64,000 nt of DNA from positions 25,407,288-25,471,287 of the forward strand of contig CM030717.1 in the NCBI GenBank assembly GCA_017979445.1, written 5' to 3'. Under the pieces are notes generated by a model. That model worked only from the letters and a program-made list of their open reading frames with translations, was not told the origin of the DNA and ran no database searches. Numbering within the stretch: the stretch's first letter is position 1; each line of letters opens with the position of its first letter. Positions 45,117 through 57,139 of this stretch are shown here, one piece after another. Made by a program: the position numbers and the translations under genes. The stretch is from Akebia trifoliata. Taxonomy: Eukaryota; Streptophyta; Magnoliopsida; Ranunculales; Lardizabalaceae.

Positions 45117-45656
45117 TGATCTTCGATCCTTTCTTTTCAAATTACCAATCTAGCACAATTCATGAATGTATAAGACTTGAGAATGATGGATTCAATTTTG
45201 AATGAGATTTTATTCCATTCCGTTACAACTTGCAACAAAAGTAATATAAATGCCCCATTTTCAAATTCAAACTCTCTCTCTCTCTCTTTCTAATTTCAAA
45301 TTTTAAATTTCAAAAGCTTTGGTACGTGAGTTTCGCACATATATCGCGGATTTATCCGTTGTGTTCTCTAACTTTATGCTCTCCTGTTGAAGCGCCAAGA
45401 CGGAGTGGGGTCCACATGAAAGGAGATCAGTTATCCACATAAGTCGGCTACAGTGGACCTAGGGTTGTCAATGGATAGGATTCGACCCGGAACAAATCCA
45501 AGAAGAAATGAATCGGATCCATTTTTTCTCTTCCCAATGTTAAGATTCTACTCTAATCGAATACCAATCGGATCAAATTACCGTTTAACATACAAAATAT
45601 AAAATCTTCATCTTCTTTATCTTTTACTATTTATAAGTTATAACCACTACGTAACT
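45117..45656 (-). promoter_or_regulatory. DUF936 upstream region
   Basis: 5' flank of the DUF936 gene with a CT microsatellite at about 45273-45292 (GA on the gene's strand), a common feature of plant core promoters and leaders. The stretch 45464-45600 has GGAT/ATCGGATC motifs that recall the dispersed repeat of 12178-12692, too weak to call. Beyond about 45657 retrotransposon sequence begins. Confidence 0.4.
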
Positions 45657-46172
45657 ATGGAGGCTATTTTTCGGAAAAAGTAACACATGACAATCTCTAA
45701 GAAACTTAGCTCAATATCCGAGTTACAAGACAACTTAGTCGAACATCCGAGTTACAAGACAATTTAGCCAAATGTTCAAATTAACAAAGAAAGAGAAGAA
45801 AGGCTAGATTTTCTTTTAACCAAGCTCCGAGGGCGTATAATTGAAGTTTGGAAGTCACAAATCCCATAAAATAAGGAGTACAACTGTATTCGCGGAAATC
45901 AAAGCAAATCCCTAAAAAGATGTAACCGTTCAAATAGAAATCAAAAAGAAAATTTAGGAAGATCTAAGGAAAAAAATCACTATAAATACATAGGTGCAAG
46001 GCACTGAAAGGTATGCAATTTCTCTTTAAAAATACCATATTCTATTTTTTATACTAAAAATCTTGACTTGAGCGTCGGAGTGATGTTGTTACAGGCACAC
46101 ACAGAAGTACAGGAAGGCAAGAGTTCTTTTATCGATGAGAATCACGAGGTAGTGCAAGTTTTTACATCTACA
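45657..46172 (+). mobile_element. Tat/Retand-like LTR (left end uncertain)
   Basis: It contains about three tandem 28-32 bp units with ATCCGAGTTACAAGACAA (45709-45790), a TATA box TATAAATA at 45981-45988, GACTTGAGCGTCGGAG and an end ACATCTACA directly before a primer-binding-like TGGCACCATCC at 46176. The left end is estimated. Confidence 0.6.
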
Positions 46173-46175
46173 ATT

Positions 46176-46193
46176 TGGCACCATCCATGAAAA
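46176..46193 (+). promoter_or_regulatory. Primer binding site-like sequence
   Basis: TGGCACCATCCATGAAAA, three bases after the LTR end; it resembles the TGGCGCC-type sites of plant Gypsy elements with mutations. Confidence 0.5.
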
Positions 46194-48622
46194 ACGTTAC
46201 AAGAAGAAAAACGACCAACATGGCGAAAACAAGACATGAAGAACGTGGAGAGCCGATGAATCCCTTACCAATGGACACACCACTAGCACCTCAAGTCCCA
46301 ACGCTGGCGCTGCACCATTTGTTAACGAATATGAGGGAAGAAATACGTTAAGGTCTGAAAAAGCAAAACAACGAGATCATGGCAATAAGAAAGGAAAACA
46401 AAGAGCTCAAACAAAGGTTGGGTAAGGGGACCGAATCGGGGAAAGATCTGGTAGGGGAAGGCAGACAAGAACCTCTACCCCTAAGCTGAAAAAACTGAGG
46501 GAAAGTGTACTATGAACTCGACAAATACCAGAATGCAGCAAAGAAGTTCCGAAGCTCAGAATCTTATGACGAGATGAGAGGTGGAAGAAATGTTGCAAAG
46601 AAGAGATGAGGAAACCATTTGAGGAAGAGATCTAGGACAATGAGCTCAGAATGCAATTTGGGAACTCAGGGGGGCGTTATTTTCACCAGTAATAATAGGA
46701 TCCAACCCCCCGAAGGCATTGCTTCCCCCTAAGTTCAAAGCATATGACAGAACAAAGGACCTTATGGATCTTATCCTCTACTATATAAGTCAGATGGTCC
46801 TATACAAGAATGACAATTTGTTACTCTACTAGCTTTGTCCAGCAACTCTGTGTCCTAGTTTCAAGGGTTGTCTACAAGATTGATAATGAGCTTCTCTAAG
46901 CTTGAAAAAGCCTTTGTTGAGTAGTTTGTGCACTTGTGAAAAAGGAAAGTTGGAGTAAACATGCTCTTCCATCTACGACAAGAAATTGGGGAGAGTATCT
47001 AATCTTTTATGACTTATTTCCGAACGAAGACGCTAGCCATGGAAAATCTGGATGAGGCGACCACGTGTGCAGCTTACATAGCAGTAATTATCTTTGGAAC
47101 TCGGTTGCATAAATGTTGATCAAGTCCGACCAATCATGATTTGAAAACCTCTACAACAAGGTAGAGAAATACATCTTGGTAGAAGAATCGCTGAAAAACA
47201 GAGGGCAAGTAGTGTAGATTGTCATTGCCAATACAATAGATCCCAAAGCCCCAAAGTATCGAGTGAACCGAGAAATGTGGATGGTAAGAAATAACGACGG
47301 GAACCAAAATGGAGATCTAGGTGGAAAAGAGAACGGGTGTACACGTCGCTCAATGAGAAGATGTCTAAGATATTGAGGCATATTTAAAATGACCCGAGTT
47401 TTGTGCAGTCGTATTGGGATTATCAAGGAAAACTAGGAAAGTCGTATTACAAATATCACAAAGCAGAAAATCATCCAATCGAAGACTGTTACATATTACG
47501 ACATATCATCTAGGATATGATTGAGGATGGGAAACTCAGAAGGTTTGCAGCGACTACCACTAGGGAGAGACAAAGAGATCGGAAAGGTGAAGAGCAGATG
47601 TTGCCTCTCCAGCTCCTAGGAAAGAAATGCACTAAGAACCTGAAGAGTAAAGGATAGTGCATACGATTACCAGAAGGTATAACACAGATAGGCAGACTAG
47701 ACAAACGGTTAGGGCAATGGTAAAAAATATATGTCACAAGGTCGGTGTAAACTAGATATCTTTGGGGGTCGGTGAGTCACGAGGATCAAGGATTGTCTCG
47801 GGAGAACGAGAAATAGTATTCGTTGAAGACAACCTCCGAGGTATAGCTACATCCCATCAAGATGGCCTAGTAATAGCACTGCTAGTCAGCAATGTAAACA
47901 TCAAGAGGATCTTGGTCAACGTAGGAAGTGTGATGGACATTCTTTTCTTAGGAGCAGCAAAAAAGATGGGTATGTCAGAAGTCTTGAACTGACTCAGTCC
48001 AACATTTTGGATTCAACAGAGCTCCGATTATTTCAGTCAGGGAAATAACCCTTCCAGTTACAATAGGTTCTAGAGTTGTCATAACGAGGTTTGTGGTAAT
48101 CAGTGCGAACCCGACATACAATACCATATTCAAAAGGAGATGGATACACGAGATGAAAGTTGTCCCTTCAATTTACTACCAAGTGATACAATTCCCAAGA
48201 AAAGAAAGGATAATGGAAATCAGAAGATATTAAGAAATACCCAACGATGTTTTATAACGACACTCGAAATAAAAAAGAATGATGAAATCAAGTCGCGAGA
48301 GGAAAAGAAAGAACCATCTGACAAAACCAAGCAATTGTAGCAATTACAGAAAGAATCGTCGAAAGAACGAGTGGCCATGATCGAAGAGGTGGAACAGGTG
48401 GATCTCGGAACCAACTGAGAGCAGATGACTAATGTCGGGACATCATTGTCAAAGGAAGAACATGATAAGTTGGTAGAATTCATAAGAGCCAACAAAGAGG
48501 TTTTTGCATGGTCCTTTGAAGATATGTTGGGGATAGATCCTCTTGTCGTGTGTCAGATTGAACGTAGACTAAACAACCCGACTAGTTTGACAAAAACCAA
48601 AGAGCTTGTCTTCATGCATGAG
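46194..48622 (+). pseudogene. Decayed Tat-type gag, protease and RT start
   Basis: Gag-like segments appear in several frames (LPPKFKAYD.TKD near 46720, then a YNKVEKYILVEESLKNR segment near 47150). A protease-like block follows (IVFVEDNLRGIATSHQDG, ILVNVGSVMDILFLGAAKKM at 47820-47970) in which the catalytic D-x-G-S is replaced by N-V-G-S. It ends with the N-terminal RT flank HDKLVEFIRANKEVFAWSFE at about 48460-48525. Stops are frequent. The element is cut off at 48622 by another LTR; its 3' half is not in the window. Confidence 0.78.
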
Positions 48623-49204
48623 TGTAACGGCCATGTACTCTGACACCTAGAGTTTAAGTGTAACTCGCCTCGGAATCACCCGGGAGCACCCATGTAATAC
48701 TATGTAAGGCTCACTATGAAGCCATGTCAGCCCCCGTACCAGGGCATATCTGTTAGCTTAGGGTACATGTTAGCCCCGTGCCAGAGCACACTTGTTAGCT
48801 TAGTGGCATTTTTGTAATAAGAGAGTATGACCGGCCTCCACTTTTGATGTTTCCTTCTGGAAACCTGGGAAAGACTTAGCGTACTCTTTGTAAGAAGGGT
48901 GTTAGTGCTATCCCAATCCCCGGCCTACACCTACTTTGTTGAAGCCTTGAAGCCCAGTTCCGTGGAAGTCCCGCATGTCATAGGATCATCTATTGCTTAT
49001 AACGCATCTATTACTTTTGTAACGCATTACCCCGTGTAATCAATATTATATCAACAAAGTTGCCTCCCGGCTTTGCCTCGTGATTGCCTCATTTACTTGT
49101 TTGCTAGCTACGTGTATGTGGTGTACGATCATTTTACAGGCTTGCAAATGGATTTGACCCCCTTGCGCCGCACGACATTGCTTCGAAAGAATATGATCGT
49201 GACA
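48623..49204 (+). mobile_element. LTR of a chromovirus-like Gypsy element
   Basis: It starts TGTAACGGCCATG and ends GATCGTGACA, directly before TTGGTATCAGAGC (49207-49218, an initiator-Met tRNA primer site). Length 582 bp. A partly repeated GTTAGCTTAG motif occurs twice (48751, 48807). Confidence 0.75.
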
Positions 49205-49206
49205 GT

Positions 49207-49218
49207 TGGTATCAGAGC
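49207..49218 (+). promoter_or_regulatory. Primer binding site TGGTATCAGAGC
   Basis: Twelve-base match to the sequence commonly complementary to the 3' end of initiator-Met tRNA in plant retrotransposons, two bases after the LTR. Confidence 0.85.
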
Positions 49219-49290
49219 TACAGTTGTTTGAGCATAGTTGGTATTCCCCCCTAGCTTTTCTCCCGAGATTCCATTTAGTTCACGCGAACG

Positions 49291-49563
49291 ATGACAAGAG
49301 GAACTACTACTACCGCGGACCAACCCGTTCCAAACATACATGCACCACGTACAAACAAGAAACTCATTGAGGTATTAGAAGAGAAGGTAGCCATGCTATC
49401 CGGTCTTGTTAATGGTATTGTGCATTTAGATGATCGACATCACACGTTGGAAGAAGAATCTGCGACCCTTAGAGCTAAAGTGACAGATCTCGAGGAAGAT
49501 GCCCGAGGAAACCTAGCCGCCTTACAGGAACAGATTACGGAGCTCACTAAGAAAGTAGTGTAA
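49291..49563 (+). pseudogene. N-terminal gag fragment, coiled coil
   Basis: A 90-codon ORF beginning MTRGTTTTADQPVPN, with a heptad-rich segment (LIEVLEEKVAMLSGLVNG, LRAKVTDLEEDA, ALQEQITELTKKV). Such N-terminal helical segments are common in plant Gypsy gag. The rest of the element is missing; SIRE-like sequence follows. Confidence 0.65.
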
Positions 49564-49569
49564 GTTCCA

Positions 49570-51520
49570 TGTTTTGTCAATCCCGAGACACATGTTGAGT
49601 GTCGGATCGATTTGCCATTGAAGACATATGAAGACTCCGTTAAAGCTGCTCAACCGTACATGCCTCGACAAAAAGCTTCCATGTGTGTGCACAAAGCCTA
49701 AGAGGTAATGAGACTACCTAATACCATTTTCCAACACTTAGATGATTGATAGGTCGACCCGTTGTAATTAGGAAAACTCTTTCCTCGACCCGTTCGCTCA
49801 TCGGACCTTTTGGGAATCGAATATGGACATAGAGGGGACATTAAAGATTTGACCACCCTAAAACCATTTTCAGTCATTGGTGTTTTATAGGTGTCATTAT
49901 ATAGGTAAAATCTAGCACACCTTCGAACCGTTTCGACGTCGGACTTCCCGAAAGCTCGTTTTGACCAAAAATGATAAAAAGGGTATTTTGGTCATTTTAT
50001 CCATTTTATCATGGCCCACCCCTTGGTGGAAATTTGGGGATATTCTAAATAGTGATATCTATCAGCTCTCCGAACGGTATACAAATCGGAGCTACCATTT
50101 GAAAGTTATGGTCAAAACACTCTGCGGGGGCATTTTGGTAATTTACTGATGTGCCTTACTTGTGGCTGACGGTGCCACCGACAGCAAGCGCTCAAACGGT
50201 CATATTTATGACCGTTGAGCCTCGAATTTGCTCTCTTCTCATATATAACAACTCCAACTCTTTCATTTGGGTTGGTTGAAGCTTGAGAGAAGTAAACCCT
50301 CCATTTCTACATACTTTTAACTCTCTCTCTAGCCATGGAAGGGCTCAAACTTCATTGAAAATCCTTTTGACCCTTAGCCCTTCCTTTGGATCAATCCTAG
50401 AGAAGATTGCCTCTCCTCTCTCCACATTTTGAGAGTCTTCTCTACTTTCATGAGAGTCTAACTTAGGTGAACCCTTCAACATTCCTAGACTTCTCATTTG
50501 ATCCCTCTCCGCCCATCAAACGTCACCTTGCACACACATTGGTACATTCATGGAGTAAGGAGCAAAAAGGAGATGATGGTAGGAGTAATTACAAGTAGCC
50601 GACGAACTCGAAAGCTTGATTGGAAGATCCAACCGTCGAGACGTACTTGTAAGCTCAAGGACTCCAAGAACCCAAGATCTCCATTGACAAATCTTATGAA
50701 GTTGAGTGAGTCTTTGACTTTGTTTTTAATTTTAAAATATATGTATGTGGTTACTTGGTTCAGCCCTCAAAAACCAAGCTCTTGATTAGAATCGAGGATT
50801 CTGGACAAGAGTAGAGGTTTGTGAGTTTCCGAGGAACAAAACTCCAATTTCGAGAGAATGCGTTCTCTCGATCTTAAGGTTTTAGAATTTAACCTATGTA
50901 TAAAAATTCTATGTAAAAGGTTTGAGGTGAACCATAAACCCCTTTGATAGTGAACACCAAGTTCCTAGGTAGGAATCTTGAGAGTGGATGTAGGCATGTT
51001 GCCGAACCACTATAAAATGCTTGTCTCGTGTTTGTGAAAATGCTTCTATTAGTTTATACTTAGATGAATGTATGCTATGAATGAATACTATGCTAAGTAT
51101 GTCATACGATGAATGTTTATATTCTAAGAAAATTTCAATTGCATTACAAACTAGAGACTTGCCATAAGAATGGATGTAAGCACATTGTCGATCCATTAGA
51201 TGAAGTATGTTTTGTGCATGTGTTTATAATTCCGCAATTTACACTTGAATGTTTTGAATGTCATGCGATGCCATAAAATGCCGAATAGGTAAATCGTATA
51301 TGAATGTGTCATTGAATGACATGATTAAATGAATGATTAAATTTCAAGTGTATTTCATTAAATGCATCTTAGAGACATAAGTGCCAAATCGAGGCTAGGT
51401 GAATGACTTAGAACACATAGTCAAATTATCAATCTAAGTTAAAATTGGATAAATCGAAAGAAATTTTAATTATCCTATTCACCCCCCTCTAGGACTAGAT
51501 ATGGTACGAAGCACGTATTT
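49570..51520 (+). mobile_element. SIRE-like Copia LTR
   Basis: It begins near TGTTTTGTCAATCCC and ends CACGTATTTTCA before a second TGGTATCAGAGC (51529-51540). It contains GGTGCCACCGACAG (50168-50181), a TATA-like CATATATAACAAC at 50237 and pyrimidine-rich leader sequence. The length near 1.95 kb would fit SIRE/Maximus-type LTRs. The left end is uncertain and no matching second LTR was delimited. Confidence 0.5.
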
Positions 51521-51528
51521 TCAATTGG

Positions 51529-51540
51529 TATCAGAGCGGG
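51529..51540 (+). promoter_or_regulatory. Primer binding site TGGTATCAGAGC
   Basis: Located after TATTTTCAAT; same class of site as at 49207. It marks the start of the internal region of the SIRE-like element. Confidence 0.8.
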
Positions 51541-52440
51541 TTACTCTTAATAGGCTTAACATCCTAGAGTTGATCCCAAGTCTTTGAACCATGTCTAAGT
51601 CTGTCAATGGTCATCCTCTAGACCTCCATCCATCCATCAGCTCCGTTATGCATATATGTAAATGAGGATGATGATCTTCATCAATTCCCTTGAGTTGTGA
51701 TTTTTGATTCTTAGTAGAGGAAGGGTATGAGCCACCCAAACAATTAAAAATCGATATTGTCATGATATGTGAATACTAAATTCTATACACGTTGGCATTG
51801 CCCCAAGTGAACTCAAACATATTGTCACATATCGACCGGCTAAACAAGCTTGGCTTCCTTAGAAACCTACGTTGTCAAAACTTCAAACTTCGAATGTTTA
51901 CAAATTGTTTTGAGAACATTAGGATGGAATAAAACAATTTTGTCTGAGAACTTTATGTAAAACTTAAAGACTGTTGTATTTCCATGTACTTCCTAAGATA
52001 ACTTGTTCCGGAAGGAAGAATTTATATGAAAATTCTTAGGTCCCTTCCCAGGAGGTTTGGTCTTATTACGACCTCGAATATAATTCCGAGATGTGAACCA
52101 TGAGTATTGAAGAACTCATTGGTTTGCTCACCATGGTTAAGTTCCATCTTGAAGTCCTCCCTAAAAGGGGTAGACGGTGGTCCTTGTTAGTACCTCGTTT
52201 TGTCAATCCCAAGTTAGTCATATGATTGTCGAGTTGCAATCATTGGTAAACCATGTTCAAGCCACATGGAGACACATCGTCACGAAACAACCTAGCGACA
52301 AATCATTCGTGTGTCAAACCCAATCAAAGACATGGACCATCATCGAAATCACTTATACATATAAGTGGAGCTTTAGAACATGCCAGTATTGTACATCACT
52401 TTGTGTTCAAAGCTCACCCCAGAATGGCTCGATTTCAAAT
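51541..52440 (+). mobile_element. Decayed internal sequence of a SIRE-like element
   Basis: After the primer site an ATG at 51591 starts MSKSVNGHPLDLHPSI, soon closed by a stop. No long frame follows. Another TTTTGTCAATCCC at 52198 suggests that a second LTR-like fragment begins there. Confidence 0.4.
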
Positions 52441-52880
52441 GAAATTGAGGCTGTCGGCAGAAGTGGAGGATCCACCGTTAGCCACCGATAGCACAAACTG
52501 GAAGACAACTTGTCGGTAGCAGAAGCTTAACACTGTCGGTCCCACCGACAGAATGATCATCGGTTCCACCGATGAACAACTTATCGGTCCAACCGTCATC
52601 TACGATAGATCAGAATGGGTAAACTTTATCGGTGGCAGAAGCTCTAACTCGTCGGTTCCACCTACAGAATAGTCATCGGTTCCACCGATGAATAACTTGT
52701 CGGTCCCACCGCCATCCACCGTCAAAACTAATTGAGAAATCATTCTTCGGTGGCAGAAGCATAGTTCTGCCGGTTCCACCGTTATAATGCTCATCGGTCC
52801 AACGATGACCCTTGGAGGTTCCACCGACAGTGCTTCCGATAGTGTTCAACGGTAAGATTTTTGACCGTTATTTTTGGTCG
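52441..52880. repeat. Tandem CCACCGAT/TCGGTTCCACC repeat
   Basis: About three imperfect units of roughly 120 bp, each with GGTGGCAGAAGC, CATCGGTTCCACCGATGA (a local palindrome) and GTCGGTCCCACCG. The motif also appears singly at 50168 in the other SIRE-like LTR. The unit order suggests a repeat within a retrotransposon LTR or U3 region. Confidence 0.65.
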
Positions 52881-53900
52881 GTGCCACCTACAAGAAGCCG
52901 TTGATTGAAATGCAATTTCTATAAATTAGAAGCACTTGGCTTCTTTGCTCTTGATCAACAACTCCTTAACAGAGCTATCCTCTAAATAGGTAAATTTCAT
53001 GTCATCTCATTCCTTCTCCCATCCTTGAGGAAAATAGTGAGAGTGATCTAGATGTTGAGGTCATGACTTTGATGGGGACAAATTTTGTCCATATGAAGAG
53101 AGGTTCACATAGTTTCAGTAAAATGAGTTATTCTGATAATGGAAGGTGATCCATCGGTAGACCTCCATATATGTCAAAGGATGATACTGAATGCTATCAC
53201 TATGGAGGTATTGGCTAATTTTTCACAGTTTCTTTCTCGAAGCCTAGAACAATCGATTTCCAAATATCTAGGTTCAACTGAACAACTGGCTACACAAACT
53301 ATGTGGGTTGACTCAAATGAGTCAGAGGGTGTTGAACAAGCATCTTCAAAAGTTGAAGACTGTAACACATCAAGATCCATATGGCATCCACCACAGTCTC
53401 CATCCTTTTTCTGGATGAAGTTGAGGATGAACAGATATTGGTAAATCAATCTTGTCCTCAAGTAGCCTCTTTTTGTAATGAAGAAGTCGAGAAAGGCACC
53501 TGCAATTTCTCTAGATAAATTGGTCACAATTCAAGACCATTTACTCCAGAACCACCCTAATCTCTATTGGTATATCTTCAGTGGTAGAGTAAAAGTTGCA
53601 TGGGTTAGGATAACTCCCTTACAGAAAGTTGGATCATCTGTAGAATAAGAAAAGTCATCCATATCCACGGGAGTGTGATATTCTTCACCTCCTAAAGTGA
53701 ACAATTTTATGAGGGACTTATTCAAGTTTAAGATCACCAAAGAAAAATAGGTCCCCCACTTAATACTCACTAAGGAAGTTGAAATCTGAACTTTATAGGT
53801 AAATCCCTTCTCTTCCTAAAATCAATCCTCCATCCCAAAGAATGTGTTTTAAACTGAAAAGTTAAATCAATGGATAACCAGTACCACGTGATTCACACCC
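52881..53900. other. Uncertain retrotransposon-derived sequence
   Basis: A TATA-like CTATAAATTAG at 52919 follows the tandem repeat. A 101-codon ORF (53139-53444) with EGDPSVDLHIC has no recognised family. Given the protease at 53925, this stretch may be decayed gag. Confidence 0.35.
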
Positions 53901-54661
53901 TTCTTAAGGTAAGATATTTCACAAAATGGTATTTGGATAGTGGTGACTCCAAACACAAGACCAGTGCCAAAGTTGATTCAGTCTCTTGGCAAATTTTAAT
54001 GGGGTTCTGTCACCTTTGGTGATTGTTGTATCGGTAGGATTGTTGGGTGATATGGTCAATGGATTAGCAATGCCCAAGGTTGAAATTATTTTCTGTGTGG
54101 ATGGTTTGACATATAACTTCCTCAGCACATCTCAAATGTGCGACAGAGAGAACAATCAGTGAGTTGCAACTGCCAGGTGTGTAAGATCTCAGATATTAAT
54201 TGAAAACTGATCATGAGAGATCTCTGCACATCAGATGACTGTTATGTTATTGAAGACACCAGAAAAACCACCATCTGTGTGTGAGTAATGTGGCTCAAGT
54301 TGACGAGGTCCAGTTATGGTGTCAAATATTGACCATGTTCACTACAAGAACCTGTCTCGACATGTTTCAAAAATATTAGTTAGAGGTTGCCTATGTCAGG
54401 CAATAAAGTTAGATAAGTCTGTGGAGGAAGTATCATATTGGTAAACAAGTTTGTAGTACCCACAAAAAGATAAAAATTCTAGCTGTCTCAAATCCTCTAG
54501 CATTATTTTACATGGATCTTATGGATCCCATAAGATTTCAAATTCTAAGAGGTTAGAGATATTTTCTTGTAGTAGTTGATGATCACTTCAACTCTGTTGG
54601 GTTGCATTCTTAAAGGATAAATTGGATACATTTGATGGATTTGAGCACGTCGTTAAGCTAC
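53901..54661 (+). pseudogene. SIRE-like Copia protease and integrase fragments
   Basis: KWYLDSGDSKHKT at about 53925-53963 matches the Copia protease active-site region (D-S-G retained). AMPKVEIIFCVDGLTYNFLS (about 54068-54127) matches the pre-integrase segment. NPLALFYMDLMDPIRFQILR (about 54493-54552) and YFLVVVDDHF match the integrase core start. All lie on the plus strand in different frames with stops. The region is cut off at 54662 by the next LTR. Confidence 0.78.
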
Positions 54662-56399
54662 TGTAGACACCCCATTTTTGCATCCGCCTGATTAATCAAC
54701 TCGTCAACCGATCGCAAGGATTCCCAATGATGGATGTGTATTCCGTTGCTTTATTGTTACCAGATTTGTTTCAGAAATCCAGATGAGGTATCTCAAATTG
54801 ACAAAACCTTAGAAACCACGCTACGCTAGGAAAGTACGACCCCAGAAACATAGAAATCATCATCTTGTAGACCAAAAAGAAGCTTCACGATAAAAATCAC
54901 TAAAAATTACCAAATTACCAAAATACCCCTAACCTCAAAACAACCTTAGAGCCTACGTTACGCTTAGGAAAACCATTCGAACACATAAAATGACAAATCG
55001 GAACCAAATAAATCATTTCACCAATTTTAACAGAATTTGACAAAATTACGAAAATGCCCCTCATAAAGTTCACAACCACATTCACACAAAAAATTTCATA
55101 AATAACAAAAACTAATATTTCCATTGAATTCCTTACGAAAAACTGATTCTAAAACATCCTAGAACATTAAAAACCGACTTAAAACGTGAAAAGTCCTCTC
55201 CGGGGGCAAAACGGTAATTTCATAATTTTCATGATAAAAAATTCCGAAATTAATAAATAAAATATTAAATTATTAAATTTAAACATTAATGAAATTAATT
55301 TAAAATTTTGAATCTAAAAAATCGATCAATCGGACTTTCGGGTAAAATTGTTGAGGGTTCGTGGGATATTTCTTTAAGGACCCCTCCATTTGGGGGTCCA
55401 AAGAATAAAGATATTTTAGAGGGGGGTTCTCCCAAAATTAAAAGTAAATCAAGCAAGACTGAAGTCAAGGTATTAAAGTCAATCAAGTGAGACTGAAGTC
55501 AAAATTAAAGTCAATTAAGCAAGACTGAAGTCAAAATATTAAAAGTCAATCAATTAAGACTAAAGTCAAAACATTAAAAGTCAATCAAATAAGACCAAAA
55601 GTCATAATAGAATTATAATTGATTAATAACTCTATCTAATAGAGTTCTAACTTAAAAATAATTCTACCTAAAACAATTCTAATTAAAACATAATTCTACC
55701 TAAAACAAGTCAAACTAAAACACAACTCTAATTAAAAGATCTCTAATTAAACACTAACTCTATCCAAATCAACCCCTAAAAACATCTATAAATAGAGGTG
55801 TTCACACCCTATTTTCGTATCAAATTATAAACCCTAAGAGAAGTAGGTCTAGAAGCTCCCCTAGCCCCCCATAAACCCTAGTTTTGGAGTCCCAACTCCT
55901 TAACTAACATCCCTCCTTCAATTTTAGTCTAGAAAACACCCAAAAGCCTTCTAAAAATACCCTCAAATCCACAACGAAATTGAAGAGTTCAGATTCAAAA
56001 ACAAGGAGATACCTTGCCTCGGAGATCCGAAGTCAAATCCGGAAGCAGAACGAAGTAAGGGAGCACGGTACAAGGAGTTTTTTTGTCAGATCTGAGGGAA
56101 CCAAGTCCTTGCCATCGGAAAGGTAAACCTTTTATTTTTATTTATTTTCTTATCTAGGTTTTAGCAATGTAATTTACTTGGGAATTTAGTAGAGACCGGC
56201 TTTGGCCGGGCGGGGTTGGTGCCTAACACCTTCCAACCCCGTAACTTGATCCCCGAATTCAGTTCTTTTTGGTTTTAGATTAGTTTTTATCCGTTTAGAG
56301 TCATTGATCGGTTCCTAGACCGTAATAACTAGGTGGCGACTCCCAAACCTCAAGGGTCAAAAGCGGATCCGTGCACCTCGCGGATCGAGGGCGCTTTCA
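54662..56399 (+). repeat. 5' LTR of the second Tat-type element
   Basis: 1738 bp, TGTAGACACCCC...GCGCTTTCA. It contains about five tandem 33-37 bp units with AAGACTGAAGTCAA (55445-55605), a TATA box TATAAATAG at 55787-55795, the hairpin at 56211-56241 and GGTGGCGACTCCC at 56332-56344. The start TGTAGACACCC is shared with the first Tat-type element. Confidence 0.82.
56211..56241 (+). promoter_or_regulatory. LTR hairpin with conserved 13-nt loop, second copy
   Basis: Perfect 9-bp stem CGGGGTTGG / CCAACCCCG around TGCCTAACACCTT. Compared with 35390-35420 the stem has changed on both sides while pairing is kept, and the loop is identical. Confidence 0.65.
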
Positions 56400-56400
56400 G

Positions 56401-56418
56401 TGGCGACTCCGCTGGGGA
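56401..56418 (+). promoter_or_regulatory. Primer binding site TGGCGACTCCGCTGGGGA
   Basis: One base after the LTR end. This 18-mer is the type of site seen in Ogre/Tat elements, where it is reported to pair with an arginine tRNA. Confidence 0.75.
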
Positions 56419-57139
56419 CATTGAGGATCAAACTTGAAAAATCCCGAGTATAGGAACGTTGCCAATGACCTAGTTTTTATTTTTTTTTTTTATTTTTTGA
56501 TCCTATTTAGTTTTTAGTTAGTTTTTTATTATTCGTTTATTTATTTATTTAGTTTTTATATATTGGTGGGCTCAATCATTAATTTCGGTTCAACTTTGAA
56601 TACGTTATTCTAGCGTATTTTTTTTTTTCATATAGTTCAATCGAGAGTCACGTGGGGTGATTTTAAATAATACCAAATTTTAACGAATACTTTGTTGAGA
56701 GTGGAATAACGATCATTGAGGATAGAATAATGAAATGAAAGAGATTTTGTTTTGGTTATTCTTTTTTTTGGGGTATGTCGATCCATTTTTGGCTAACGAA
56801 AGATTTTTTTTATTTTTTTTATTTTTCCCTTCAAGAAACATGGCGGATACGTTTTGATAACGTTTTTTTTTTAAAAAAAGAGAAATTTTTTTCGTTTTGA
56901 TTAGTTGTTTTTTTTCGCTTATTACGTAGGTAGTCAATTCCTTTTTTTTAGTAGGCAAAACATGCTGTCCATTGACAGCATATTATTTAAAAAAAAAAAA
57001 AAAAAAAAAATTTTGAATTTCTGCCGGCAGAAACTTTTGTGGTGTGTGCTTAGTAAATCAACTAATGATTTCTGGGGTGCTGTTAATAGAAGATCCCTTC
57101 TACTTATCTATTTCCCATTCAACCCTTTTGAAACAGTTT
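56419..57139. other. T-rich leader of the second Tat-type element
   Basis: Long T and A runs, no long coherent frame. An imperfect hairpin (AACATGCTGTCC / GACAGCATATT) lies near 56958-56992. Short ORFs here are low-complexity. Confidence 0.4.

Noticed and set aside
45464..45600. Third copy of the GGGCTTAAAATGGG dispersed repeat
   Set aside because: Only scattered GGATC/ATCGGAT words match; the ends are absent.
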